The notes: generated from the letters alone by a model not told the origin. A stretch of 7,638 nt of DNA from Desulfofustis sp. (GCA_030145365.1 JAQYVS010000352.1:1-7638), one strand, 5' to 3'. Positions 1-6,885 are shown, counted from the stretch's first letter. Numbers and translations: made by a program.

Positions 1-782
1 AGCTTCAAGACTGCAGCTTCCGGGAAAGCCTCCTTTACATAGAGATAGGAAACGCCAGAGGTGATAAAACCACGTTTTGTATCGCCATCTTCAACTCTAT
101 TGTAGCTTGCTGACTCAGCAATCTCTCGGCATCTGGCCATCCGCTCTTCAACATAGACTCTTCGTCTGCGAGCCATGGCCGGCAGCATGACAAATTTATC
201 AGCTCGTTTTTCAATGCCCAGATCACCTTCCGGCTTGATAACCTCACCCTTCTCCACAACTCCTTTAACATGGGAAATCCTGGTGGTTATGCGTAACAGC
301 ACAGGAGAATCGAGATCTTCCGCCAGGTCATAGGCCAGCTTGAGAAATTCTTTTGCTTCAGCCGGGTCGGAGGGCTCAAGCATCGGTATTTTGGCTGCCA
401 GGGCATAATTGCGGTTATCCTGCTCGTTCTGGGACGAGTGCATATCCGGGTCATCCGCAGTCACGATCACGATTCCTCCCCTGCCGCCGGTATAGGAGGC
501 AGTGAACAACGGGTCTGCTGCAACGTTTAGACCAACATGCTTCATCGTAGCCAATGCTCGTCCACCGGCAAATGAGGCGCCAATTGCCACTTCGAGACCG
601 ACTTTTTCATTCGGCGCCCATTCGGTGTAAACCGTCTCATACATGGAAAGATTTTCCATGATCTCAGTAGACGGAGTTCCCGGATAACCGGAAGCAACTG
701 CTACACCGGCTTCGTAAGCACCACGTGCAATCGCCTCATTACCAGACATCCAGGCAGATGTTTCATCTATTTTCGCATTCAT
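1..782 (-). CDS. iorA: Indolepyruvate:ferredoxin oxidoreductase subunit alpha, N-terminal part (cut by window edge)
   Basis: This reading frame stays open from an ATG at 782 to the left edge, giving 260 complete codons. IorA is the large, thiamine-pyrophosphate-binding subunit of the enzyme that converts arylpyruvates (from Trp, Phe, Tyr) to aryl-acetyl-CoA, CO2 and reduced ferredoxin in the cytoplasm of anaerobes. Visible family signatures are SGNEAIARGA (residues 13-22), SGYPGTPSTEI (31-41), the WAPNEKVGLEVAIGAS block (55-70) with its conserved glutamates, MKHVGLN (80-86), and the DDPDMHSSQNEQDNR segment (110-124). The family is about 580-620 residues long, so over half, including the C-terminal 4Fe-4S ferredoxin-like domain, lies outside. 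The ribosome site is weak: GGGAG sits about 16 bases before the ATG, so the start is not certain; M12 is an alternative. It is transcribed away from the CBS-ACT gene. The family call is firm. Confidence 0.93.
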   Translation of the reverse strand, partial: MNAKIDETSAWMSGNEAIARGAYEAGVAVASGYPGTPSTEIMENLSMYETVYTEWAPNEKVGLEVAIGASFAGGRALATMKHVGLNVAADPLFTASYTGGRGGIVIVTADDPDMHSSQNEQDNRNYALAAKIPMLEPSDPAEAKEFLKLAYDLAEDLDSPVLLRITTRISHVKGVVEKGEVIKPEGDLGIEKRADKFVMLPAMARRRRVYVEERMARCREIAESASYNRVEDGDTKRGFITSGVSYLYVKEAFPEAAVLK

Positions 783-1092
783 TGTTTTCGCTCGATTCGC
801 TCCCTGAAAACTCACGGTTAATCTTCAATCGGCCGAAATAAGGCCTTCTTTTAAGGTAACCAAGGAAACTACTCTGAAATCAGTATTCCAAGCAAGTTTT
901 TTTTCATTGCCGCAAGCCCCTTATGTTTCTTGAAAAATAATAAAATAGTTATAAATTATTAGATAGTTAGGATTACTTCGGTTGTTGAGCAGACAAAGAG
1001 ATTTTATTCACACCCCACATGGTTTATAGTATGTAAGAAGAATAAAAACAGACAAACAGCGCCCACCGAACCACTACCTACGGAGGATTTTT
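783..1092. other. AT-rich divergent spacer between iorA and the CBS-ACT gene
   Basis: This 310-base spacer should hold the promoters of both divergent genes. The stretch 928-965 is almost pure A/T. A possible plus-strand promoter is TTGAAA (930-935), 16 bases, TAAATT (952-957), which matches consensus 4/6 at the -10. TATAGT (1025-1030) is a second -10 candidate without a good -35. For iorA on the minus strand only a weak pair is seen, TTGGTT (858-863) and TTATTT (836-841), 16 bases apart. No strong palindrome, RNA gene or further ORF was seen. Confidence 0.35.
1082..1086 (+). promoter_or_regulatory. Ribosome binding site of the CBS-ACT gene
   Basis: GGAGG, a strong Shine-Dalgarno match, lies six bases before the ATG at 1093 and fixes that start. 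Confidence 0.85.
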
Positions 1093-1770
1093 ATGTATAT
1101 CGGTAGAATCATGCATACCAATCTGATAACGATTTCTCCCGAAACATCGCTGATCGAAGCCAAAGACCTGCTCGACAGCAACAATATAGACCATCTTCTG
1201 GTGGTCAACAAAGAAGGAAAACTTAAAGGAATTCTCTCCGATCGCGACCTCAAACAAAACTGGGCTTCGCCGGCAAACACACTGAGCACCCATGAGCTAG
1301 ACTATGTTCTGGAAAAAATTCTGGTCAAAATGATCATGGTCAAAACCGTGGTAACCATTACCACTGAAACGACTATTGAACGGGCCGCGCAGATTATGCA
1401 GAGCAACAATATAAATTCACTGCCGGTCATGGAAAAAGAAGAATTGGTGGGGATCATAACCAGTACCGATGTCATGGGGGTTCTCCTGGAAGCCATCGGT
1501 ATGAATGAAGAATCAGTACGAATCTGCGTACTGGTCAGCGATCGTATCGGCAAAATTGCCGAAGTCGGGGCACTGTTACGAGATCTTACGATTAATATCC
1601 AGAGTATGATTACCTGGCCGGTGCGCAACTACCCTGAAACTCACCAACTGGTTCTTAGGCTCTCCGGTGATGATGGTCCTCGTGCTGTGGCTGCGCTGAA
1701 TAAAAATGGATTTAAAGTGTTAACCCACTACGTAAAGGACCTTACCCCGTACCTGCCTGATTCCGTCTAG
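1093..1770 (+). CDS. AcuB-like regulatory protein: two CBS domains plus ACT domain
   Basis: The 225-residue protein has the domain order of Bacillus AcuB. CBS 1 spans about residues 7-57 with GILSDRD at 46-52. CBS 2 spans about 81-133 with GIITSTDV at 120-127, where the S/T-x-x-D pattern typical of adenine-nucleotide binding is present. An ACT domain covers about 141-213. CBS pairs usually bind AMP/ATP or related nucleotides and ACT domains bind amino acids, so this is probably a small soluble sensor that responds to energy state and an amino-acid-like ligand. No catalytic or DNA-binding domain is visible, so its partner is unknown. The start is well supported by GGAGG at 1082-1086, six bases before the ATG. 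It is monocistronic and divergent from iorA, which makes a link to 2-oxo-acid metabolism plausible but unproven. AcuB's own function in acetoin use is poorly defined, so only the domain call is firm. Confidence 0.88.
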   Translation: MYIGRIMHTNLITISPETSLIEAKDLLDSNNIDHLLVVNKEGKLKGILSDRDLKQNWASPANTLSTHELDYVLEKILVKMIMVKTVVTITTETTIERAAQIMQSNNINSLPVMEKEELVGIITSTDVMGVLLEAIGMNEESVRICVLVSDRIGKIAEVGALLRDLTINIQSMITWPVRNYPETHQLVLRLSGDDGPRAVAALNKNGFKVLTHYVKDLTPYLPDSV

Positions 1771-1795
1771 GCTGTTATTTACAAAGCCTAACAGC
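1768..1795. repeat. Two mutually exclusive inverted repeats at the stop codon of the CBS-ACT gene
   Basis: GCTGTTA (1771-1777) is the reverse complement of TAACAGC (1789-1795), with an 11-base loop. TAGGCT (1768-1773), which includes the stop codon, is the reverse complement of AGCCTA (1785-1790). Both cannot form at once. No T-run follows, so a classical intrinsic terminator is not supported, though a 3'-end structure is possible. Confidence 0.45.
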
Positions 1796-1816
1796 GTCCA
1801 TTACCTCATTGCTCTT

Positions 1817-1850
1817 GTGGTGGGCATACCAAGATTGTATTGTCCACCGC
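1817..1850. repeat. Imperfect 13-bp hairpin in the convergent spacer
   Basis: GTGGTGGGC (1817-1825) plus ATAC (1826-1829) pairs with GTAT (1837-1840) plus GTCCACCGC (1842-1850). There are two G-T wobbles, one bulged T at 1841 and a seven-base loop. It lies between two converging genes. No T-run follows on either strand (a C/T-rich stretch follows on plus), so it may be a non-canonical terminator or 3'-end stabiliser. Confidence 0.45.
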
Positions 1851-1893
1851 AGGTCTTCCTTCCCAGCCGCTTGTCTCAACCGTCAAGCCCCAC

Positions 1894-1918
1894 TTAGTGT
1901 CATTGGCCCAAGCACTAA
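1894..1918. repeat. Inverted repeat just downstream of the HAD gene
   Basis: TTAGTG (1894-1899) pairs with CACTAA (1913-1918), and the short TTG/CAA arms inside it could add a stem tip. It sits about 12 bases past the HAD stop codon (minus strand). No T-run follows, so its use as a terminator is uncertain. Confidence 0.35.
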
Positions 1919-1929
1919 CACCGTACATT

Positions 1930-2586
1930 TTATTTGGTATATTCGAGTGTGTTGAGTAGATCATCATTTACTTCATCAATCTGAGAAACAACAAGATCTG
2001 CCCGCCTGAAATCGTGGCCCTCAGACAAACCATGCGGTATGGCTACAGCGAAGAGACCGGCTGTTTTAGCAGCCTGCAAACCCGATTGTGAATCTTCAAA
2101 CGCCACACACTCTTCAGGGAGCAGATTCAGCAATCTTGTTGCCAGAACATAAATATCCGGCTCTGGTTTCTTCCGTTCGACCATGTCTCCGCCGACGACC
2201 AGTTCAAAGAAGCCAGTAAGGCCGTGATGCTCGAGAATCCTCAAGATCTCAATACGAGGCGATGATGAAGTGATAGCCAGCCGATAACGGTGCTGAAACC
2301 TTTGAAGAACCGTTTTTACTCCGGGAAGCAGCTTAATCTGAGGAATCAACTGCAGATATGTCTGCTGCTTTTCCGAAACCAGATCTACAACACGTATTGT
2401 GAGATGATTCAATTCGATGATTTCATCTGCCATACTTTCATCACTCACTCCGACAAATCTGACAAACTCCTCATACACGTAAGGTTTCACTCCGTGGTTG
2501 ATACAGGAAACTCGCCACGCCTCCCAGTGAGTACGCTCCGAATCCACCAAAGTTCCATCCATATCTAAGGCCAGAGCTTTAATCAT
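1930..2586 (-). CDS. HAD-superfamily hydrolase, beta-phosphoglucomutase-like (subfamily IA)
   Basis: This 218-residue cytoplasmic enzyme has all four HAD motifs: DMDGTLVDS (residues 8-16, nucleophile Asp8 and acid/base Asp10), the Thr/Ser motif TSSS (106-109), Lys140 in KKPEPD, and the acidic pair Glu164-Asp165 in EDSQSG. Residues about 17-85 form the small helical cap of subfamily I, which sets substrate choice. Members of this group are beta-phosphoglucomutases or phosphatases of sugar phosphates, 2-deoxy sugars or phosphoglycolate; the sequence alone does not decide which. The start is supported by TGAGGT (2592-2597) five bases upstream of the ATG. The gene converges on the CBS-ACT gene and diverges from the aminotransferase, so it is probably transcribed alone. 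A minus-strand TTGACC at about 2664-2669 lacks a well-spaced -10. Confidence 0.9.
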   Translation of the reverse strand: MIKALALDMDGTLVDSERTHWEAWRVSCINHGVKPYVYEEFVRFVGVSDESMADEIIELNHLTIRVVDLVSEKQQTYLQLIPQIKLLPGVKTVLQRFQHRYRLAITSSSPRIEILRILEHHGLTGFFELVVGGDMVERKKPEPDIYVLATRLLNLLPEECVAFEDSQSGLQAAKTAGLFAVAIPHGLSEGHDFRRADLVVSQIDEVNDDLLNTLEYTK

Positions 2587-2736
2587 TTTTTACCTCACGG
2601 TTATACCCTGCGTTTATTCAATGCTGCCCTTTTTTATATTCAACACCAGTATCACGACCGGTCAATCTAAAACTATGATTATTACACCGATGAAGGATTT
2701 TTTTAAGCGGTTGATCCAGGTATTGCTGTATTGGAG

Positions 2737-2765
2737 TTGACATCTATTGAGCAAAGGCATTACTT
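2737..2765 (+). promoter_or_regulatory. Candidate promoter of the aminotransferase gene
   Basis: A perfect -35 TTGACA (2737-2742) lies 17 bases before TTACTT (2760-2765), a poor -10. Transcription would begin near 2772, giving an untranslated leader of about 37 bases. The weak -10 suggests either an activator or another start site. Confidence 0.4.
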
Positions 2766-2797
2766 TTGCATCTCACCATTATTTAATCTGTAATCAA

Positions 2798-2804
2798 AGA
2801 GGAA
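2798..2804 (+). promoter_or_regulatory. Ribosome binding site of the aminotransferase gene
   Basis: AGAGGAA ends four bases before the ATG at 2809 and supports that start. Confidence 0.75.
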
Positions 2805-2808
2805 TTGT

Positions 2809-4008
2809 ATGTGGAAATCAGTAACAGCTGCTCCGGCCGACTCAATACTCGGCCTGACCGAAGCTTTTAAAAAAGATCAAAATCCGAACAAAGTCAATCT
2901 TGGTGCGGGAGTATATAAAAACGAACAGGGAATAACCCCGGTTCTTGCCTGCGTCAAAGATGCTGAACGCATCTTGCTCGGTAGTGAGCAAACCAAGAGT
3001 TATCTTCCCATCTCGGGGGACCCTGTCTACACCGACTGCGTGCAACACCTGCTCTTTGGAGAGGAGGACAGTGAAGTGATCTCTTCCAGGCGTGCCGCCA
3101 CAGCCCATGCACCGGGTGGGACTGGGGCGCTGAGAATCGGCGCTGAGCTGCTTAAGGAGTTCAAACCGGAGGCCAGTGTCTGGATCAGCACACCCACCTG
3201 GGCAAATCACAACGGCATCTTTGCTGCTGCCGGTTTTGAACTTAAAAGCTATCCCTATTACGATGCTGAAACCAAGGCCTTGAAGTATGAAGAGATGATG
3301 AGCACACTCCATCGCATTCCGGCGGGCGATATCGTGCTTCTGCATGGCTGCTGCCATAATCCGAGTGGTGTCGATCTTAATGCTGAACAATGGCCTGAAG
3401 TTGCAGCACTGGCGGCGGAAAAAGGCTGGATCGGATTCCTGGATTTTGCCTACCAGGGTTTCGGCGATGATGTGGAGTCTGACCGGCAGGGCGTGGAAGA
3501 GTTCAGCAAAACCGGTTGTGACTTTTTTGTGGCCAGTTCATTTTCAAAGAATTTTGGTCTGTACAACGAGCGTACCGGGGCAATTACCGTAATCAGCCCG
3601 ACGGCCCAGGAAACAGAAGTTGCATTGAGCCACCTGAAGAAGACTGTTCGGGTCTGTTACTCCAACCCACCAGCCCATGGCGGCTTGATTGTCAAAACCG
3701 TTTTAACTGAGCCATCGTTTGAAAAAAGCTGGCGTACGGAATTAGCCGAGATGTGCAACCGTATCGTTGCCATGCGCTCCGCTTTTGTAAACGGTTTGGC
3801 CGAACGCGGTGTTGATCAGGATTTTTCCTGTATCAAAAAGCAGAGAGGCATGTTCTCGTTCAGCGGACTTACCGATGAAACCGTGAGCTGGCTCAGGGAT
3901 AATAAAGGCATCTATGTTGTCGGAGGCGGCAGAATTAACGTTGCCGGTCTAACGGCTGCAAATGTTGATTACGTATGTGAGTCAATTGCAGAAGCCTTAC
4001 ATCGCTGA
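2809..4008 (+). CDS. Class I aspartate/aromatic-amino-acid aminotransferase (AspC/TyrB type)
   Basis: This 399-residue PLP enzyme has the length and architecture of E. coli AspC/TyrB (396-397). Key residues can be matched to E. coli AspC numbering: the PLP Schiff-base Lys247 in SFSKNFGLYNER (K258), Arg255 for the PLP phosphate (R266), Trp131 (W140), Asn184 in GCCHNPSG (N194), Asp212 and Tyr215 in DFAYQGF (D222, Y225), Arg281 in TVRVCYSNPPAHG (R292, binds the distal carboxylate) and Arg375 in GGRINVAGL (R386, binds the alpha-carboxylate). Keeping both arginines predicts dicarboxylic substrates: aspartate or glutamate with 2-oxoglutarate or oxaloacetate. TyrB enzymes also keep them, so aromatic amino acids are equally possible; the residues do not separate aspC from tyrB. 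No signal peptide or break is seen. It appears monocistronic, ending in a strong terminator. Aromatic activity would link it to iorA, by inference. Confidence 0.94.
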   Translation: MWKSVTAAPADSILGLTEAFKKDQNPNKVNLGAGVYKNEQGITPVLACVKDAERILLGSEQTKSYLPISGDPVYTDCVQHLLFGEEDSEVISSRRAATAHAPGGTGALRIGAELLKEFKPEASVWISTPTWANHNGIFAAAGFELKSYPYYDAETKALKYEEMMSTLHRIPAGDIVLLHGCCHNPSGVDLNAEQWPEVAALAAEKGWIGFLDFAYQGFGDDVESDRQGVEEFSKTGCDFFVASSFSKNFGLYNERTGAITVISPTAQETEVALSHLKKTVRVCYSNPPAHGGLIVKTVLTEPSFEKSWRTELAEMCNRIVAMRSAFVNGLAERGVDQDFSCIKKQRGMFSFSGLTDETVSWLRDNKGIYVVGGGRINVAGLTAANVDYVCESIAEALHR

Positions 4009-4023
4009 ACTGCTCTGCATAAT

Positions 4024-4065
4024 AAAAAAGGCCGAGGTCCTGTTTCCAGGGCCTCGGCCTTTTTT
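4024..4065. terminator. Bidirectional rho-independent terminator
   Basis: GGCCGAGG (4030-4037) pairs perfectly with CCTCGGCC (4052-4059). The stem extends inward through a T-G wobble and two C-G pairs to an eight-base loop. Six A's flank the left arm and six T's the right, so the structure works on both strands. It ends the aminotransferase transcript (plus) 16 bases past its stop codon and the rubredoxin/DUF2231 transcript (minus). Confidence 0.92.
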
Positions 4066-4081
4066 ATAAAGTCTCTCTACT

Positions 4082-4702
4082 TCAACCATCTCTGGAACCG
4101 AATACCAGTTTTCCTCCCATATGCCCGGCAAGCCCTGCAGCAGCAACACTAACCACGCTGATCAAGAAATAGGTCCAGCGTCCTGCCGAAGTGGCCACCT
4201 CGGGATCAACGATACGCCAGACAACCATTGCCAGCAGGGTAGCACACACAACGATCGTCGCTCCGATCTTTATGCCGAAAATTTTTGTCCTTGCTCCTTT
4301 GTAGCGTTTCTGCCAGGCGATATAACCGGTCATTATCACTGCAGGCATCGCTAACAGGACAAAAACCAAGCTGTAAAATGAAGCTTTTTCAAAACTGCTT
4401 CCCCCCAAGACAAGGGCTATGAAAAGAAATACTACCGCCAACGGCAATACTCCATTTGGCGTATGCACTGCTATCGGGTGGAGATGATGCTTCATAACCA
4501 GAGCAGCCAGTCCTCCAGCTTTCTCCTGCTTCCCACCATCCTCATCCCCATCCGGTTGCACCACTTGTTCTGTCAGGGTTTCGCCTTCTTTTTCTATAAT
4601 TTCTTTAAAATACTCAGGACCGGCACCGCAGACTGGACACTCTTTTGGAGGTTCGTCTCCTTCGTGAATATATCCACAGATTGTGCATTCCCATTTTCTC
4701 AT
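4082..4702 (-). CDS. Rubredoxin-like domain fused to a four-helix DUF2231 membrane domain
   Basis: The 206-residue protein joins two modules. Residues 1-31 are a short rubredoxin-type iron site as in rubrerythrin C-termini: CTICGY (Cys6, Cys9) and CPVCGAG (Cys22, Cys25). A charged, Gly-rich linker (about 36-63) leads to an integral membrane part with helices near 84-101, 108-130, 141-162 and 176-199. HHLHPIAVHTPNG (72-84) and GHMGGKLVFG (193-202) match the conserved ends of DUF2231 proteins. His75, His80 and His194 could bind a metal or haem, but that is inference. With no signal peptide, the rubredoxin domain should face the cytoplasm, suggesting electron transfer between soluble donors and the membrane; no function is proven. 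The start is backed by GGGAG seven to eight bases upstream. It has its own promoter and converges on the aminotransferase through a shared terminator. Confidence 0.85.
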   Translation of the reverse strand: MRKWECTICGYIHEGDEPPKECPVCGAGPEYFKEIIEKEGETLTEQVVQPDGDEDGGKQEKAGGLAALVMKHHLHPIAVHTPNGVLPLAVVFLFIALVLGGSSFEKASFYSLVFVLLAMPAVIMTGYIAWQKRYKGARTKIFGIKIGATIVVCATLLAMVVWRIVDPEVATSAGRWTYFLISVVSVAAAGLAGHMGGKLVFGSRDG

Positions 4703-4780
4703 CGTTCTGCTCCCGGAAATCTTTTTCTTTTCATAGTTGGTTGGAATCTAACCAGCTTTTTATCGTGAACTTACCGTTTT

Positions 4781-4809
4781 GTTGTAACGTAGCGACGTGT
4801 ATATGTCAA
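4781..4809 (-). promoter_or_regulatory. Sigma70-type promoter of the rubredoxin/DUF2231 gene
   Basis: Read on the minus strand, a perfect -35 TTGACA (4809-4804) is followed by exactly 17 bases and TACAAC (4786-4781), four of six consensus -10 bases. Transcription would start near 4774, about 70 bases before the ATG. The spacer contains ACGT-N4-ACGT (4787-4798), a short symmetrical element that might be an operator. The promoter means this gene need not depend on read-through from the ABC-F gene. Confidence 0.65.
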
Positions 4810-4849
4810 TTACCCAACGAAGATACTGACAAATTGCTGAACCTGGAAA

Positions 4850-6823
4850 TCAAACCGAATTAAGTTCCTCGTCAATCCGGTCAATTTTTGCCTGCGCCTC
4901 CTCCCAGCGCCCCATCCAACGCTCAAGCCTGCGCGTGCAGTCGTTGTAGTTCCGGTTGACTTTTCCCCAGGCGATCTGGTCCTGATACAGTTCCGGATCG
5001 GCCAGCTCTGCTTCCAGTTCATCTTTCAGAAGCTCCAGTTCCTCAACTTTCTGTTCCGCTTCAGATAAATGTTTCAACCATGGACCGGCAAGTTCCCGGC
5101 GTTTCTGTCTCTTGTGCGCTTCCCGGCGACGTTTATCCTTTTTGCTGTCCAGATGAATATCAGCATTTGGCTCCGAACCGGTCTCAGGAGCGCCACGTAC
5201 TCCAGTTGATTTTTCAAGACTTTCCTGACGAAGCAGATATTCGGTTATCGTTCCGTCAAATAGGGCCGCCTTGCCGTTTCGTATCTCCAACACCTTATTA
5301 ACAAAGCAATCTAAAAAGTAACGATTATGCGATACAACAACGATGGTGCCGTCATACTGCCGCATAGCCTCCTGCAATACTTCCTGGGAGAGCATGTCAA
5401 GATGGTTGGTCGGCTCATCAAGCAGCATGCAGTTTGCCGGTACTGCAATCATACGGGCCAGAGCGAGACGGCTTTTTTCACCTCCAGAGAGAATAGAGAC
5501 TTTTTTGTCCACATCCTCTCCTCTGAACAGAAATGCACCGAGCAATGATCTCAACCTGGTGATGGTCATATCCCCGGCAACATGCGACAGACTTTCCAGA
5601 ACCGAGAATTCCGGTGCCAGTTCCTGGGCCTGATGCTGACCGAAATAGGTCATCAGCACTCCGCTTCCGAGTCTGCGCGTTCCCTGGTCCGCCTGGAGTT
5701 GGCCGGCCAATATTTTGAGCAGTGTCGATTTACCAGCCCCATTTACCCCGACAACCGCCACCTTATCGCCCCGCTGCAATTGCAGGTCAATCTCGGTAAA
5801 GACCGGGTTGTTACTGAACCCTTTGCTTACCTCTTCTACCATCAGTACATCGCGTCCGGAATGGGGGGCGGGAGGAAAAGAGAAGTGAATCTGATGTTCC
5901 TCTTCCGCCAGCTCCATCAAATCGATTTTTTCAAGCTGTTTCAGCTTGCTCTGTACCTGGCGGGCCTTGGTGGATTTGGCTCTAAATCGCTCAACAAATC
6001 GCATGGTCTGGCGGATCTGCGCTTGCTGGTTATCGTACGATGCCTTTTCTATTCTCCGCCGTTCATCCTTGTCTTTAATATACCTTGAATAGTTTCCTTT
6101 GTAAGTGGTCAGCCGTCCCAGACTGAGTTCCCAGGTCTGATTCGTGGTTCGGTCAAGAAAGGTTCTATCATGGGAGATAACCACCAATGCACCGTGATAA
6201 TCCTGCAGAAACGATTCAACCCAGGTGAGTGAGTCGAGGTCAAGATGGTTGGTCGGCTCATCCAGAAGAAGCAGCGACGGGGAAGCCAGCAGCATTTTTG
6301 CCAGCAGCAGTCGCATTATCCAGCCGCCGGAAAATGAAGATACTTCTTTATTCATATCATCATCGATAAAACCAAGACCGTGCAGGACCGTTTCCACTCG
6401 GGATCGGATCGTATATATATCGCTGTTTTCAAGAGACTGCTCAATCTCTCCCTGTCGTTTGAGAATTTCCTCAAATTCTTTGCTGCCCGGGTCTGCATCA
6501 CCAAGACGGTTATGTAGTCGCTCAACTTCTTTCTGAAGTTCCAGCAGATCACCAAAAGAGTTTTCCGCCTCGTCGTAAAGAGTCCTGCCTGAATTGATTA
6601 TGGCCGGCTCCTGGGGGAGGTAGGCAACTGAAAAGTGCTTTGATTTACTTACTACTCCGTCGTCAGCGGTAATCTGTGCAGCCATGATCTTCATCAGGGT
6701 GGATTTACCGGTGCCGTTTACTCCGACAAGACCGACTCTGTCACCAGGATGAACAACAGCCGATATATCTTTAAACAGATGCTTTTTGCCGTAACGGATA
6801 TCGAGATGATTTATGGACAGCAT
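4850..6823 (-). CDS. ABC-F family ATPase, YheS-like (ribosome-associated)
   Basis: The 657-residue protein has two ABC domains and no membrane segments, as in ABC-F translation factors that bind the ribosomal E site. Domain 1 carries Walker A GVNGTGKST (34-42), signature SFSGGW (163-168), Walker B with LDEPTNHLD (187-195) and switch His218. Residues about 245-305 form the P-site tRNA interaction linker, whose FVERFRAKSTKARQVQSK segment resembles YheS/ABCF2-3 proteins rather than EttA or Uup. Domain 2 has Walker A GVNGAGKST (359-367), signature LSGGEKS (445-451), LDEPTNHLD (468-476) and His499. A basic, charged stretch (558-657) makes a C-terminal coiled coil. Both catalytic glutamates (189, 470) are intact, so it should be active. 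The start matches the family's usual first residues but lacks a clear Shine-Dalgarno. The linker looks like a housekeeping type, not a known resistance type, though this is not decisive. A terminator-like hairpin lies in its leader. Confidence 0.92.
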   Translation of the reverse strand: MLSINHLDIRYGKKHLFKDISAVVHPGDRVGLVGVNGTGKSTLMKIMAAQITADDGVVSKSKHFSVAYLPQEPAIINSGRTLYDEAENSFGDLLELQKEVERLHNRLGDADPGSKEFEEILKRQGEIEQSLENSDIYTIRSRVETVLHGLGFIDDDMNKEVSSFSGGWIMRLLLAKMLLASPSLLLLDEPTNHLDLDSLTWVESFLQDYHGALVVISHDRTFLDRTTNQTWELSLGRLTTYKGNYSRYIKDKDERRRIEKASYDNQQAQIRQTMRFVERFRAKSTKARQVQSKLKQLEKIDLMELAEEEHQIHFSFPPAPHSGRDVLMVEEVSKGFSNNPVFTEIDLQLQRGDKVAVVGVNGAGKSTLLKILAGQLQADQGTRRLGSGVLMTYFGQHQAQELAPEFSVLESLSHVAGDMTITRLRSLLGAFLFRGEDVDKKVSILSGGEKSRLALARMIAVPANCMLLDEPTNHLDMLSQEVLQEAMRQYDGTIVVVSHNRYFLDCFVNKVLEIRNGKAALFDGTITEYLLRQESLEKSTGVRGAPETGSEPNADIHLDSKKDKRRREAHKRQKRRELAGPWLKHLSEAEQKVEELELLKDELEAELADPELYQDQIAWGKVNRNYNDCTRRLERWMGRWEEAQAKIDRIDEELNSV

Positions 6824-6832
6824 GCAATAACC

Positions 6833-6864
6833 AAAAAAAGGGTTAGCGAACTATCATTCGCTAA
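6833..6864 (-). terminator. Terminator-like hairpin in the ABC-F leader (candidate attenuator)
   Basis: On the minus strand TTAGCGAA (6864-6857) and TTCGCTAA (6850-6843) form a perfect 8-bp stem with a six-base loop. CCC and seven T's (6839-6833) follow. The T-run ends nine bases before the ABC-F ATG. No minus-strand gene lies upstream within the window, so a terminator here would act on the ABC-F leader itself. The stem has only three G-C pairs and the T-run starts three bases after it, so it would be a weak terminator. Confidence 0.45.
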
Positions 6865-6884
6865 AATCTGTAGCTTCTTTGCAT
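6861..6884 (-). other. Seven-codon mini-ORF in the ABC-F leader
   Basis: ATG at 6884 opens the peptide MQRSYRF. Its TAG stop (6863-6861) lies inside the left arm of the terminator-like hairpin. This is the geometry of ribosome-controlled attenuators. No Shine-Dalgarno is visible, so translation is doubtful. A second tiny ORF (MIVR, 6857-6843) lies within the hairpin. Confidence 0.2.
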
Positions 6885-6885
6885 A

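Noticed and set aside
35..271. Minus-strand 78-residue ORF
   Set aside because: It lies in another frame of iorA, whose protein-level signatures are clear.
1078..1628. Several minus-strand ORFs of 71-108 residues
   Set aside because: They are antisense shadows of the CBS-ACT gene, which has a good ribosome site and conserved domains.
2655..2662. GACCGGTC palindrome in the HAD/aminotransferase spacer
   Set aside because: Eight bases of symmetry without extension are expected by chance and it is not tied to a convincing promoter.
2842..3390. Minus-strand 182-residue ORF
   Set aside because: It is antisense to the aminotransferase, which has all catalytic residues. The ORF shows no recognisable motif.
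5582..6088. Plus-strand 168-residue ORF
   Set aside because: It is antisense to the ABC-F gene and has no motif or ribosome site of its own.
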